Source: Symsagittifera roscoffensis
Taxonomy: Eukaryota; Xenacoelomorpha; Acoela; Convolutidae
NCBI RefSeq assembly: GCF_963678635.1
Contig: NC_087066.1
Location: 67,157,477 to 67,221,476 of the forward strand
Length of the DNA: 64,000 bases
Reading direction: 5' to 3'
Every line of letters starts with the position of its first letter. Position 1 is the stretch's first letter. Positions 45,463 through 56,109 of the stretch are shown in pieces. Under the pieces are notes generated by a model. That model was given only the letters and a program-made list of their open reading frames with translations. It had not been told where the DNA came from and did not search any database. Position numbers and translations under genes: made by a program.

Positions 45463-48209
45463 ATTTATGGAGATAGTGTTTTCTGTATCACTTTCTGTGT
45501 CTGATGATCCACAGTTTATTTGATTTAGTTGTAGCTCGTTATTTCCTGTGTCGTCAATACCTGGGGGGTCTGATGTTGTTTCTTCATTTGATTGTACTTG
45601 ATTAATATGTCTTTGATGTTTGGGTGTACTACTTCTGTAGCGATGTTTAGAATTATTATAATGGTTATTATTTCTATGTGGTGATTGAGAATAATTTCTA
45701 TATCGATTATTATAACTTGAATGTCGATTTTGTGAATTGTTTTTTGATCTGTTTTGATAATTATCGTTTGATCTGTGATAGTTTGATCTGTTATATGAGT
45801 TATTTCTTGATCGATTGTTCGGTTAATTTTGATTTCGGTTGTTCGAATATCTTCTATTTCGATTATTTGAATAGTTTCTATTTCTATTATATGATGAGTT
45901 TCGTGATTGATTGTTTGGATAGTATTTATTTCTTGTGTTTGATTGGGAATTGGATCTAGAAACAAATTGTGTTGTATTTGAATTTGATCTGGAGTAGTTA
46001 TTTTGACTATTTGGTCGATTATAATGATTTTGTGAAGAATTCTGTGTATTTCTTCGTTCTGGTGATCTTCCTCTATAACTTGAGTTATATGGTGATTGAT
46101 TTCTCGTGTAACTGGTGTTGTTTGGAAGTGGTTTTCCTAAACTGTTGTTACTGTATACATTTTTGTTTGGTAGATTTTGATCTTTCTTCATGTATTGATA
46201 GAATGATTTATTTGGTTCTTTATATTTTTGAGGTTTGTTTTGGTTATCCTGTTGTTTTTGTCTACATTCAGAAATACTATGTCCGTATCGTCGGCAATAA
46301 TTACATCATTTTTTGAAAGATGGTTTGCCTTTAAAGTTTGGGTGTTTTTCATAACTATTTAGTATTTCAGTGATTTTTTCAACGAGGTCTGTATCTGATT
46401 CCTGTATGTTGTTGATAATTGTGGTGTTTGTTTCGATTCGATTAACATATTGTAATTTCAGATTTTCTGTTTCTTCAAGTTTCATTGTGATTTCCGCTTG
46501 CTCTAGTTTGTCTACTAGTTTTCGAAAATCTAGATCGGGCTCTCGAATTGAGGAAGGATGGGATGCTCTCTTTTTTTTGCTATTTTTCTTAATTGAGGTG
46601 TTAAGGTCATCATTAATATCTCTAATTTTTGTGTTTTTGTAGTCATTTGTATTTAATGAATATGCTTTTCGAACTAGTGTTTCGATACGTACTGCTAATT
46701 TTTTGATGATTTCATTTGGTAATCTGCGAATTTCATTACATAAAACTCTTTGGTGTTGTTTATTTCTTTCGGAATCAAACATTTTTGAAAATTCTTGTGT
46801 AAATCTTTTCCAATTTGATTTTATTTCTATTGGCAATACTGAAAACCATTTTTGGGCTGCGCCATCTAAGGTTGTTTGTATCAACGCTGTGCGTCAATGT
46901 ATCCAATTTTGATGTAGTGGTGTATTGATTGATTCAGGTCCTATATTTAAAATTAAATTTGCTGTTACTGCATTTAAATAATTTTCTACAGAATATTCAG
47001 GGTCTGTTCCTGTGAATACCATTAATGGTTTGTTTGATGTTTTTGATGATCTACCCATAAGGTATGGATTCATTGTCATTTGTAGTGATTCTGCGGCATT
47101 TGGTATTTGTGAAAAATTTGAAAGTCGATTTTTTGTTATTTCGTGTTGTTGAAGGTAATATGGGAGTGATATTTCACTTTGCATTTGAGTTGGTTGATAC
47201 GAGTGTGTGATCATTGGGTTTTGTGGCTGAATTGGTTGAAAAGATTGTGTATTAGTTGGGTTTTGCATTTGTATTGGTTGTTGATTTTGTGTATCTGTTA
47301 TATGTGGAGAAAAAATTCTATGATATGTATATGGTTTTTGCACTCCTTGTCCGCGATATTCTTGAGTATATGGTGCAAATATATCTGGTTGTAAATAATC
47401 ATCATCAGAGGATAAGTAATCCGTATGATGAGGTGCTTTTTTATTTTTATTTTGCTGAAAGAATGGGTAATTTTCACTACGATCCTGTGGAGGATGTGAA
47501 TTAGTTTGAAAATTTACTGAGTTGGTTGTAGTCATTGGGTTATCCCAATATCGAGATCTTACCTGATTATTATTTTTTTTTCGTGGGGGATAGTTTTTTT
47601 TTGATGAATGTGCGTAATTATAATTGTGTTCTGCAAAAGTGTTTCTTGTGATCGTTCTTCGTGTTTTTGACGGTACTGTCATAGGTCTATATGTTTGATA
47701 ATCCATATGTGAATATTTTGGAGCAACCGAAGGTTTAACGGTTGATTGTAAGGTGAGATATTTGGAATTTCTGTTTTTTCTAATATTGAAATATAACTAT
47801 ATATTATTGCAAAAACTTCGTTAGTAAATATGGAGTTTGCTCTTTGTGAGTTATAATATTGTACGCTTTTAATATATTCCAAGAATACTTTTGAAAATTC
47901 TAAGTCAAGATCGTCTGTTCGAATTACATATTTGCGGTGATTCGGATTTGGTGTACTGAATTCTATGGTGTAGATTCCGTATTGTTGTGTTAAATTACAT
48001 ATATCTTTCAGATAATGTTCTATAATTTGTCTTTTGGTTTTTACATCTGGGAACTCTGTTTTGCATGGGCTGATTCCGGGTTCAAACAAATTTAGGAGTA
48101 AATTCTTGCAAAAGTCATGCTGTCCTCTATTATCGGGTGCATCTACGAGGAAGGGGTAAATGTCGTCGTCATCTGGACTATCGTCACTTTGAGTGTGGCT
48201 GTGGCTCAT
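45463..48209 (-). pseudogene. gag: Retroelement gag (capsid and nucleocapsid) with in-frame stops
   Basis: ATG 48209 opens a 176-codon acidic N-terminal segment (QSDDSPDDDD). A -1 change before about 47706 leads to the main gag frame, which then runs unshifted to the protease. The order is: a Gln/Pro/Asn-rich region; a capsid-type retrotransposon gag domain (FTGTDPEYSVENYL ... GAAQKWFSVLP ... WKRFTQEFSKMF); a CCHC zinc knuckle (C-x2-C-x4-H-x4-C, 46305-46264); and a long Asn/Arg/Ser-rich RNA-binding segment. In-frame stops are TGA at 46894-46896 inside the capsid domain, TGA at 46306-46308 directly before the zinc knuckle, and TAA at 45823-45825 in the basic segment. Gag would form the particle core and bind genomic RNA. 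Confidence 0.85.
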
Positions 48210-48652
48210 TTTTTCGTTTAATGACTGTTAATATGTAACTATCGATGTGTCTAATTGGTTGATTCCAATTATACAAGTGTACTGGTTTGTGTTTATATTG
48301 CTTTTTTATTCTTCTTTTTTCCTCTTTTTGATGAATTTGAAGTTGTTTCTGAGTCGGAAAAGTATAATTGATCGTGAATGGGACAATTTTTATCAATTGA
48401 TTCTTTTAATTTATAGAGTTCATCTAAATTGCTGGCTTCTGATTCTGAAAATGCGTTTCTATTTTTTGAAAATCTTTTTCGTGTGATTTGTCTTTGTTTG
48501 TTTATTATTCTTCTTTTTATTGTTAGTCGTTTTGTTCTAATATATCCAACTGTTTGTGTATGAGGTATGATTACCAGATCATATTTTTTGTTATCTATTT
48601 CACAGTTGTGTAAAACGATTGTTTGTTTATTTCCTAGATTTTTGAATGACAT
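48184..48652 (-). pseudogene. Retroelement leader ORF (ORF0), basic accessory protein
   Basis: The first ORF after the LTR, starting at ATG 48652. It has 119 codons, rich in Lys and Arg (TKRLTIKRRIINK, GKKKNKKAI) with a central acidic patch (SESEASNLDE). Near 48300 a +1 change leads to another frame open to 48184 (HKPVHLYNWNQPIRHIDSY), overlapping the gag start by 26 nt, so the complete protein would be about 155 codons. The clusters of basic residues resemble a nuclear-localisation or RNA-binding signal. No family is recognised. An ORF ahead of gag is unusual in gypsy-like elements. Confidence 0.5.
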
Positions 48653-49875
48653 AAGGTTTAGGATGAGGGATGCAAAAAGTTGTTAGGTGATTTCTACTTT
48701 CTTAAACTGTTAGTCCTTACGATTTTTTGGTTCGCTTAACCTGGGTCTATTTGTTCAGGGTTGGAGAGAAAAGTATATCGATTCCGAAGAATGATATTTT
48801 ACATTCTCGTAGCTAGTATAAGCTAAGGTGTTAACTTACTTAATCTTACTTAGGGGTAGTGATTGTGTTCAAGGGTTGGAGAATAGTAAATCGATCCACA
48901 AGGTTCAGGTATAATTAGAACGCGAGTAGTTCGTTAGATACTATTTTAAACTTACTAAGTCTAAGATTTATCCTGGGTCTGGTAAAGGGAAGGGTTCAAG
49001 TGAAGGATGAATAACCGAAGTTCTTCACTGTTTATCCTAATTTGAATGGTTAGTTTTGTTGAAAAATTTCTATTAGTCTTGGGTTTTTTGGAAGGGTTGG
49101 ATAGTGAATCGACGTTTGAGGTCGTTAGACACTTGCTAAGTGGGTGGGGGAGAACAAAATTGTTCTTTTTGATCCAAGGATAGGCCTTGATGATCAAGTT
49201 TTAAATTTAGTGAGATAGAAAATTAATTGAGATCCAAGGATAAGCCTTGATGATCTGATTTTAAAATTAAGTGAATTTAAGTTTAAAATGGTTTAAATTT
49301 GTTTAAGAAAAAATTTAATGTTTTAATGATATTAGTGAGCTTAGGATTGCTGTTATGTTTAGGTGATCAAGCTGGGACAACAGATGATTTTATGATTACT
49401 AACAATTTATTGTCATTCTACTAATTTTTGTTTTGATTTTCAATAAATATTTTCCAAACATGTTTTATATAATACTGCAGAATTTAGGAAAACGATCTGA
49501 GATCTTTTTATTAATCGTTACTGTATATTAATAATTTTGTTTAGCGCCTGAAATGATCATGAAGATTGACTTCAAGATTTTATGTTTGCAAATGAAAATC
49601 TTAATTCATTGCTAATAAAATTCTAAATATAAAAATTTGTGTTGGCTTTTGCCGTACTATCATATAACTATATGGTAAGTTTCTAATTTGTCGTATGTCG
49701 TCTCTGGTTCGAGGTCTTCTTACGATTCCGGGTAGTTCTGTTATCGTTCGGAATATTGGCTCTGATCTATTGAGTCGTAGAGACATTTCGATTAAATTAT
49801 CGTCGTATAACATTTTGAAAATGTTTTGTCTAAATTCTAATCTATTTTTGGTTAATTCTAAGCTATTAAGGTCTT
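48653..49875 (-). other. Retroelement 5' leader with internal repeats
   Basis: More than 1.2 kb of non-coding leader between the primer-binding site and ORF0. Two copies of gatccaaggata.gccttgat (49171 and 49231, 60 bp apart) each form a CAAGG...CCTTG hairpin. A second, weaker repeat (gggttggaga plus aatcgat) occurs at about 48757, 48877 and 49090. Such repeats fit a packaging signal or regulatory leader but no function is shown. Confidence 0.6.
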
Positions 49876-49898
49876 GTTCGAGACTTATGGTCGCACCA
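49876..49898 (-). other. tRNA primer-binding site
   Basis: Two bases inside the 5' LTR the minus strand reads TGGTGCGACCATAAG. Its complement ends in CCA and, further in, contains GTTCGAGAC, the T-loop consensus of tRNAs, close to the expected distance from CCA. This matches priming by the 3' end of a host tRNA; the exact tRNA was not identified. Confidence 0.7.
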
Positions 49899-49900
49899 GA

Positions 49901-50310
49901 TGAGTTAGGACCGATGTGGTTAACTCATAGAGTAATTTCGGATAGGGTACACCGTCTGCTCGTCACGCTATCTTATTTTCGGCCGGATAGATTCGTGCAA
50001 CTTCTTAGTCTAATACCGATCCTAATCTTACTCTTATACTGTCTAGTCTCAGGTTGTTTAACTAGTCTCTGCTAGGCTCAATAGATCTAGGGTATACTGG
50101 TTTATTGCGGCTGCTGAAGTTCTCTTGGAGAGGCAACTAATTTCTAAGTTAAATTCAAATCTCTCTGGTGCTGAAATTACAAGTAATTTCAGCACTTACA
50201 AATAAGTGGGTTGTTAGTTAGATGGATCATGATTGGTTAATATTAAATACTTTACAGTGGTAAAATATCTAATTTATCCAATCATAAAATATAGTTTAGA
50301 TCAGGTTCCA
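49901..50310 (-). repeat. 5' LTR of the 16.9 kb retroelement
   Basis: A 410 bp partner of the LTR at 33393-33792. It includes a 10 bp stem with CAAG loop at 50170-50193 that is shortened in the other LTR. On the minus strand a TATA-like CTATATTTTATG (about 50285-50296) lies near the start and AATAAA lies at 50101-50106, the expected order of promoter and poly(A) signal. Confidence 0.95.
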
Positions 50311-50314
50311 AATT
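50311..50314. repeat. Target-site duplication, right
   Basis: AATT directly after the CA end of the right LTR, matching 33389-33392. Confidence 0.85.
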
Positions 50315-51416
50315 GTTACAAGGTTTTTTGCAATTTTTGAAACGCGTCTTCAACAAGAATTTGAATCAAATTTACAAGACGATGTAATAATATTAGAGGC
50401 GAAGTCGAGTTTCGAGCCATTTGCGGTACATTACAATCACAACATTGCGAGCTTGCCGGCAATAAATGATTCAGAACTCAGAAACTTGAAAAAATCTTCA
50501 AAAATTGTGTAAAAAAACTAGATCTATCAAATGTTTGTATTATGATTTGTCTCGAAAGATTTTTTTTCTCAAAAAATTACGTCGAGCAGGACACTTGCTG
50601 ACTTAATTCTTGTATAAGAATGTTATTCACTAAACGTTAATTATGCCGATTTGGGCAGCCACTTGTCACGAAGCACAAAATTGGAGTAAATAGTTGAAGC
50701 TAAGAAATACTAAAAAATCATAATAAATTCAATTTTAAAAGCAAACATGCTCAAAATTATTTGGTTGGTCAGCAGTTCTGTAAAAGTTTTAATCGAAATT
50801 CGTTAGAGGAAAACTGTGATATTTCATTACAATACAGTTAATCTTACAATTTTACCAAGATAAGAAGCAGCAAATTGGTGTTCAGTTTGCACACAAAGTT
50901 CTAAGGAGAACTATCACTACCAAAGTTGAAACAAAACCAACCAACTTGCACAGATTTTTGAAAATACGCCAACAAAAAGCATAAGAAAATGTTGTAGCTA
51001 TGAAATGACTGATTTTGAGCCTGAAGAAAATACTCTAATTTTAAAATAAATTTGCATTGTCTGCAGAAACTAACTTTTATAAAATTGCTCTCTGTGAATC
51101 GGATATAATAAGTGAGCTCTTTTCCACCCCCCACACCTTTTGAAACTTCTATGGTTGTTTTAAGTTTGATTATGGCTAAATGATGTGACGTTGTAAGGTA
51201 TGAAGAACAAATATGTTCACAATAGTTCAGTTGTTCTCCAAGCCAAAATTCATTGCATTATGACAACGTTAAATGATATTTGAAGCTGAGAGTTTAGGGG
51301 AAAAGTGGAAAAGTGCCAATAGGTTTTAATAATTAGTGTCCTTGCTCAAGATTACAACTTGAATCACAATTGAAAAGAAATCATAGTCACATCTAACTAT
51401 ATACTGTATTTCAATC
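50315..51416. other. Intergenic, nothing recognised
   Basis: AT-rich sequence with no supported gene or repeat. Confidence 0.5.
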
Positions 51417-51957
51417 TAAACAAGACTGCTCGTATCAGGGCGAAGCCCTGAATGTTCCGACTGCCTTTTAAGGTTTATTGAGCAGCAGTAATACATAAAA
51501 AAAATAAATGAAATAAAATAAAATGAATTTTTTTTCTAAAATTTGAATTTTTTTAATGAAAATCATCCCCCCACACGCCATATAAAGTACAAAAAGATAG
51601 ATTTCGTTCCTTGTAACAAATCAATTATGGTAAATAAGCTTCGTTCAACCAATTTGGCACGATTTAGAAGACGGATTAAATCTCGCTTACTCGTTAATAG
51701 CGCGAATTATATTGCGCGTTAATTGTCCCAAATAGGTAAAAATGGCCAAAATGGCAACCTTTAAACCCTCATAACTTAACAAAAAATTATCGCAGGTGAA
51801 ATATCTTTTCAAATTCAAGCTCAGAACAACAATACCTTTTGAATGATAAAAAAATTTCATCAAAATGGCTAGTTAAAAAGTCGAAATTTGTCTGAAGAAA
51901 AAAAAACCCCAACCGAGCACAAATATTCCGTTACTTTCGTATCGAAAGTCGGAACAA
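51417..51957 (+). repeat. Family A dispersed repeat, best preserved copy
   Basis: A complete copy of about 540 bp. The left end is aacaagactgctcgtatc; the left hairpin TCAGGGCGAAGCCCTGA (51435-51451) is a perfect 7 bp stem with a GAA loop. GTTCCGACT follows near the left end and its complement AGTCGGAAC is at the extreme right. The right-end hairpin ACTTTCGTATCGAAAGT has a perfect 7 bp stem. No ORF is credible. The hairpin close to one end recalls Helitron-like termini, but a CTRR end is not visible, so the class remains open. Confidence 0.9.
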
Positions 51958-52602
51958 AAAGGATGAGTGTTCAGTTTGTGGGCAAAAACGACACTCATAA
52001 AATAAAAACCCGAGCAAATTTTAATACTTGGAAGAAAAAAAGCTTCCACGGCATTTTTTTTTGTTTCGGATGAAGGAAGGAGCCAAACGAACTTTTTTGT
52101 CATGATTTCTGTCGCTGGTAAAATTAGTTTATTTTTCTGAATTTGATACATCTTAAATCAATCTTTGTAATTCATCCTTCCCCACACACACCGTGTTTAA
52201 ACGCTATGCATTTAGTTCTACTCTTAAAACTATCAACTTTTTCTCACAAAACGCACAACCATAGTTGAAATATCTTTTTGAGCTGCAGCTCAGGTCATCA
52301 ATTTTTTTCGGAGGACTTAGAAATATTCAGCGAAAAATGTAAAGTAAAAAGCGACTTCAATTCAGAAAGCGTATACAGAAAGCGACTTCAAAAAGCGTAT
52401 ACAATTCCATCAGATAAAATTTTTATTCAATTCAGACGTTTTATAATTCTCATTTAATTCAGTTACTTTGCTATGATCTTCTAACTTTTTGAATCTTTGA
52501 CCTTTCTTTGACCAAGTTTGCAACGCTTAAATAACAAAAAAAAAATTCAAGTAGCAAAAACTTTTTCAAAAACAGAAATTTAAATACATTTTTTTAGCAA
52601 TA
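51958..52602. other. Intergenic, nothing recognised
   Basis: Contains a short local duplication (agcgacttca...aaagcgtatacag at about 52349-52400). No gene seen. Confidence 0.45.
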
Positions 52603-55600
52603 ATGTCTACTGACAATTCCAACATCCCCTCTATTTCAACTGCATATGCTTCTTGCCCTAACAAGCTTTCCTATGACAAGTGGCAAAGCCTATAAAAGGA
52701 ATTATCTTAAAAATTGCACGTTGATTTATACAAACAAGTTGAATCAAAAGATGCATTTATTGAAAATGTTTATACTAAGTATCGGCAGCACTTGGAACGA
52801 TATAAAACTGGATCTGGAGTGGAACATGGAGGGATGCCGTCGTCGTCATCGCCGATGAGAAGATAAGGGATTCCGAATCAATCCCGTTTGTTGGTAACCA
52901 GTGTAATCTGGTTTTTGGATCTAGCATTATTGCAAAACTAACTACAGACAAAATAAATCCAGAGGACTGTGCAATTCATGCACATCGGGGTTCTACGATT
53001 AAAGAAAAGCTAAAAGTTTTGGACGCATTTAGATCAAAAAACAGAAAACTCCAATTTGGTAAGCTGGTACAAATACTGTGGTTTTACATTACAAAACTGC
53101 AGCTGAGATTTTTGATGAAATTAATGCTCCTATCAGTGTTGGGATCTGTGTAAAACTAAGTATCTCGAAGTTTGCTAAATAACACTTTTTAAAAAAGCGC
53201 CCGTAAATAATTCAAGAAACGAAACTAATGATGACATTAATGATTTGCTGGATGATAAACTTAGGAAGTATGAATGAATACTGGTGCTTAAATTATATGG
53301 GCTGATCGAAGAAATTCCCAATTTTTAATTGAAAATTGCGCATTAAAAAGAAATCAAAAATAAAATTTGCATTTGAACTGTAGAAATGGTATTCCATACA
53401 TTAGGAAAACGCTAACGGGGCATTTAATGAATACTTGTCATGGTATCACCAAGTCTGTTGTTAGTGACGATGCTTCGAGCCAATGTAAGGTGCAGTTTAT
53501 TCAGCACAGTTGTCAGCAGTGCTATTTCCAACCCTATAACTCGCAATCATACAATTATACAAGTTTTTATTAATTTTCAAGGGTAGTTTTTTTTTGTTTA
53601 AAAGCTGTAAACGGTCGATAGGTCAATTTCTCTATAAACAAAGGTGTCGTCGGCGTGACTTACTTTTAATTCACCGTATTGAGTACTCAGTGGTTTCAAC
53701 TAGTTCCACGCCACTTTTCCTAATGATTATTATGATTTAAAAAAATTTTCGCAGACCAAGAAAAGACTTAAAAAGGTCAGAAATTTTAGCTTGAAAGTTC
53801 TTTTTTTTTGTTTTTTTTAATTAGTTATAACAGCAATATAAACCAATCTTTAATTATACTGTACAGAGGTGTCGAACTAAGCCAAGGTCCAATGCTTCCA
53901 AGCAACCATTTTTTTCGAAAAATGCCTAATTTTACAATCTAATTTAAAATTATTTCATGTAAGTAGCCAAAGGCTCAAAAAAACATTTTCAGATTAATAA
54001 ACTAGTATACGACTTAGGCAACAACAGTGCTTTGGGTTTAGTGAAAGATGGCACGCATCTAAAGACAACTGGGGCTCGGATGATTAATTGGGGCTCGGAT
54101 GATCTAATTGAGGCTCGGATGACCCAATCAAAAACGGGAGGACAGCTATTATTAGTGCCAAAAAAGATGAAAGCACGGTTCAGGCCTGAACTTAATACTT
54201 TTGAGTTTTGGTTTGGAGTTTTGGGGCCGATATTCAAATTAATCGAAGTCATTTTCAGTAATTGTATTCTACTGTCCCATGGAAAAAATATATACTGATT
54301 TTCTTCAACAACTTGCAAAAGGCATTAAAAAAGCAGCCATAGGAATAATAATTTGACTCTGATTGGTGAATTTAGTTTGAATTGTTTGATTAGAGATGAA
54401 AAACAAGAAATGGAAACGACACTATGTCTTATGGTCTTTCAAAAGGCAACGGTTTTACACCTACAGTACCTGCTGGTAAATCAATCATTGATTATATTAC
54501 TTATGATACCAGTTTCAAAACAGTAGACACCTTCGTGTTTAACTGTCCAATGAAAAGTGATCAGCTTAATGTACTAAAAGTTTTGCAACTCAGTCTAACT
54601 TAGAAAAAAATTTTGTTAACGTAAAACATAATTAGTTGACAAAATACTCAGTAGATGAATACAAAAAATCAGTAAAAACATTAGATTGGTCAATTGGTCA
54701 AATTTTTATATGCGAATTGATGCTGCATGTATGTTGACTGTTTTTGAACATATTTTCCATGAAATGGTTTTGAAACAAGCACCGGTTAAAAAAGCCTTCA
54801 TAAGAAACGAAAACCGGTCTTTTCATCAGCTTAACAATGTATCGAAAATCACACGCAGTTTAAACAAGAAATGTGAAAAATTACTAAGGAAGTTTTTTTG
54901 AAAATTCACAAACTTAAAACTTTTAGTGTAAAAAGAGTGAACGAAAGATTATGATAAGTTTTACAACCAGATAATTGGATCACCTTCATCAGGAAGATTA
55001 AATTGGAACTAATTAAACGAAGTTCGGAACAGCAAAAAGACAGCTTGCGATATTCCTTCGATAAGAAGTTCATTTGGCAATGTTTTAATTGATAGAAAAC
55101 AAGCAGTAGTTTTCGTCCTTTCCAAATTTAGTAAACTGGGCGAAATTTTATTTGAACCTAACTTATCCAATTACTGTAAGCCTAGAACATTTCTTCTCCG
55201 GGGGATCTTTCTTTTTTAACTTGAGTACCTGACATGAAATACTAGAATTTCTTTTTGATAAAAATTAAACTCTTGGGTCCTTATAAAACACCAGCATGGC
55301 CCATATATGATGCGGCTAATGCAATAGCATCTTTAGTAAATCAACTAGTTAATGAATACTTTGCTCTCAATATTTTTCCGTGTAGACTTAAAGTGGCTAA
55401 CACACCACCTTTGTTCAAAAAAGGGGATACCGAAGATGTAACAAACGTCAGATCAAAATCTATTACTCCTGCACTGGTAAAAGTGTTTGAAAAAATTCTT
55501 CAAAAATAAACGGTTGATTACCTAGATCAATTCCATTTGATGAGTAAACATCACTTTGGCTTTCGAAAACGTTTCTCTACCACAGATGAATTAATGATTT

Positions 55601-55900
55601 CGAAAGAAACAACCAGATCACAAACCGACAAAAAAACGCTGGTTGCGATGGTTCTTTCTATTTATTCAAAGCTTTTGACTCAATTGATCATAATTTTGTG
55701 TTAGAAAAAATGCAATACTTAGGCGGCTTTGATTCAACTGCCATAAGTGTTATTGAGATATATCTGACAAACGGACATCATAAAGTTGTCCTAATTGGAA
55801 CAGAATCAGATTGGCTCACAGTCGTAAGAAGAGTTCCTTAAGGTATAGTCCTGGGACCTCCTTGAATCAATCTTTATTAATTGTCTAGTATTCAGAAATT
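52603..55900 (+). pseudogene. Decayed non-LTR (LINE, Jockey/CR1-like) retrotransposon
   Basis: Fragments of one retrotransposon survive in order on the plus strand, separated by stops and frame changes. They are: an N-terminal piece from ATG 52603; a GDSL/SGNH-hydrolase-like or nucleic-acid-binding block at about 52885-53080 (VFGSSIIAKL ... IHAHRGSTIKEKLKVL); the end of an APE-type endonuclease at about 54478-54600 (SIIDYITYDTSFK); and reverse transcriptase from 55255 to about 55870 (CRLKVANTPPLFKKGD, ITPALVKVFEKIL, HFGFRK, FKAFDSIDHN and a damaged PQG-LGPP motif carrying a stop). The YADD catalytic block was not found, so the RT is truncated. The element is inactive. The class is inferred from the RT phrases and domain order, and the identity of the first block is uncertain. 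Confidence 0.75.
54070..54130. repeat. Short tandem repeat, ~20 bp unit
   Basis: Three near-identical units of ggctcggatga plus 9-10 bases in a row inside the decayed LINE. Confidence 0.8.
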
Positions 55901-56109
55901 TGCAATTTTCGGCTGTGATTCTGGGTACGATATCAGAAAATCTAATTGTTACTCTAGAAAACAATTACGCTGAGCCTTTAAAGCCTGCTATGGTGTGTCC
56001 AAATTTCAATCTTCTTCAAGTTAAAACTAAATTTTACCTCTTCGTACATAAATTTTACCTCTTCGTTTTTTGCTTAGTTACGGATCATCATTTTACATTC
56101 ATCAGTTTT

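Larger units (their letters stand above)
33393..50310 (-). mobile_element. 16.9 kb LTR retroelement with envelope-like and accessory genes
   Basis: Both LTRs (33393-33792 and 49901-50310) and the AATT target duplication are present, so the insertion is complete. Gene order on the minus strand: leader ORF (48652-48184), gag, protease, RT-RNase H, integrase, ORF-X (39771-38442), envelope-like glycoprotein (38454-35743), ORF-Y (35855-34049). The order protease-RT-RNase H-integrase and the sequence style place it in the Ty3/gypsy (Metaviridae) group. RT and integrase core motifs are intact, but gag-pro has in-frame stops and most genes have frame changes. A length near 17 kb is well above the usual range of animal gypsy or errantivirus elements. 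The low LTR divergence (about 1% substitutions) argues for recent insertion. This copy alone could not make its proteins without repair in trans or recoding, if the sequence is accurate. Confidence 0.93.

Noticed and set aside
45525-45965. ORF rich in Ile/Thr/Glu on the minus strand as a separate protein
   Set aside because: It is a shifted-frame shadow of the Asn/Arg/Ser-rich nucleocapsid segment, whose own frame is open on both sides of a single TAA.
42270-46896. UGA read as tryptophan across this genome
   Set aside because: The AGL and receptor exons use TGG for tryptophan throughout, the exon at 5406 appears to end in TGA, and two UAA stops also interrupt the same retroelement. Point lesions or recoding limited to the element are simpler.
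35614-47504. Plus-strand ORFs inside the retroelement (for example 35966-36268, 43785-44063, 45969-46316)
   Set aside because: They are antisense shadows of the minus-strand coding frames with no motifs of their own.
50901-51134. Minus-strand ORF next to the retroelement
   Set aside because: Short, no domain, no splice or promoter support.
51417-51957. Family A as a classical TIR transposon or MITE
   Set aside because: Its outermost ends are not inverted repeats of each other; the 9 bp inverted match is subterminal on the left, and no target duplication was visible.
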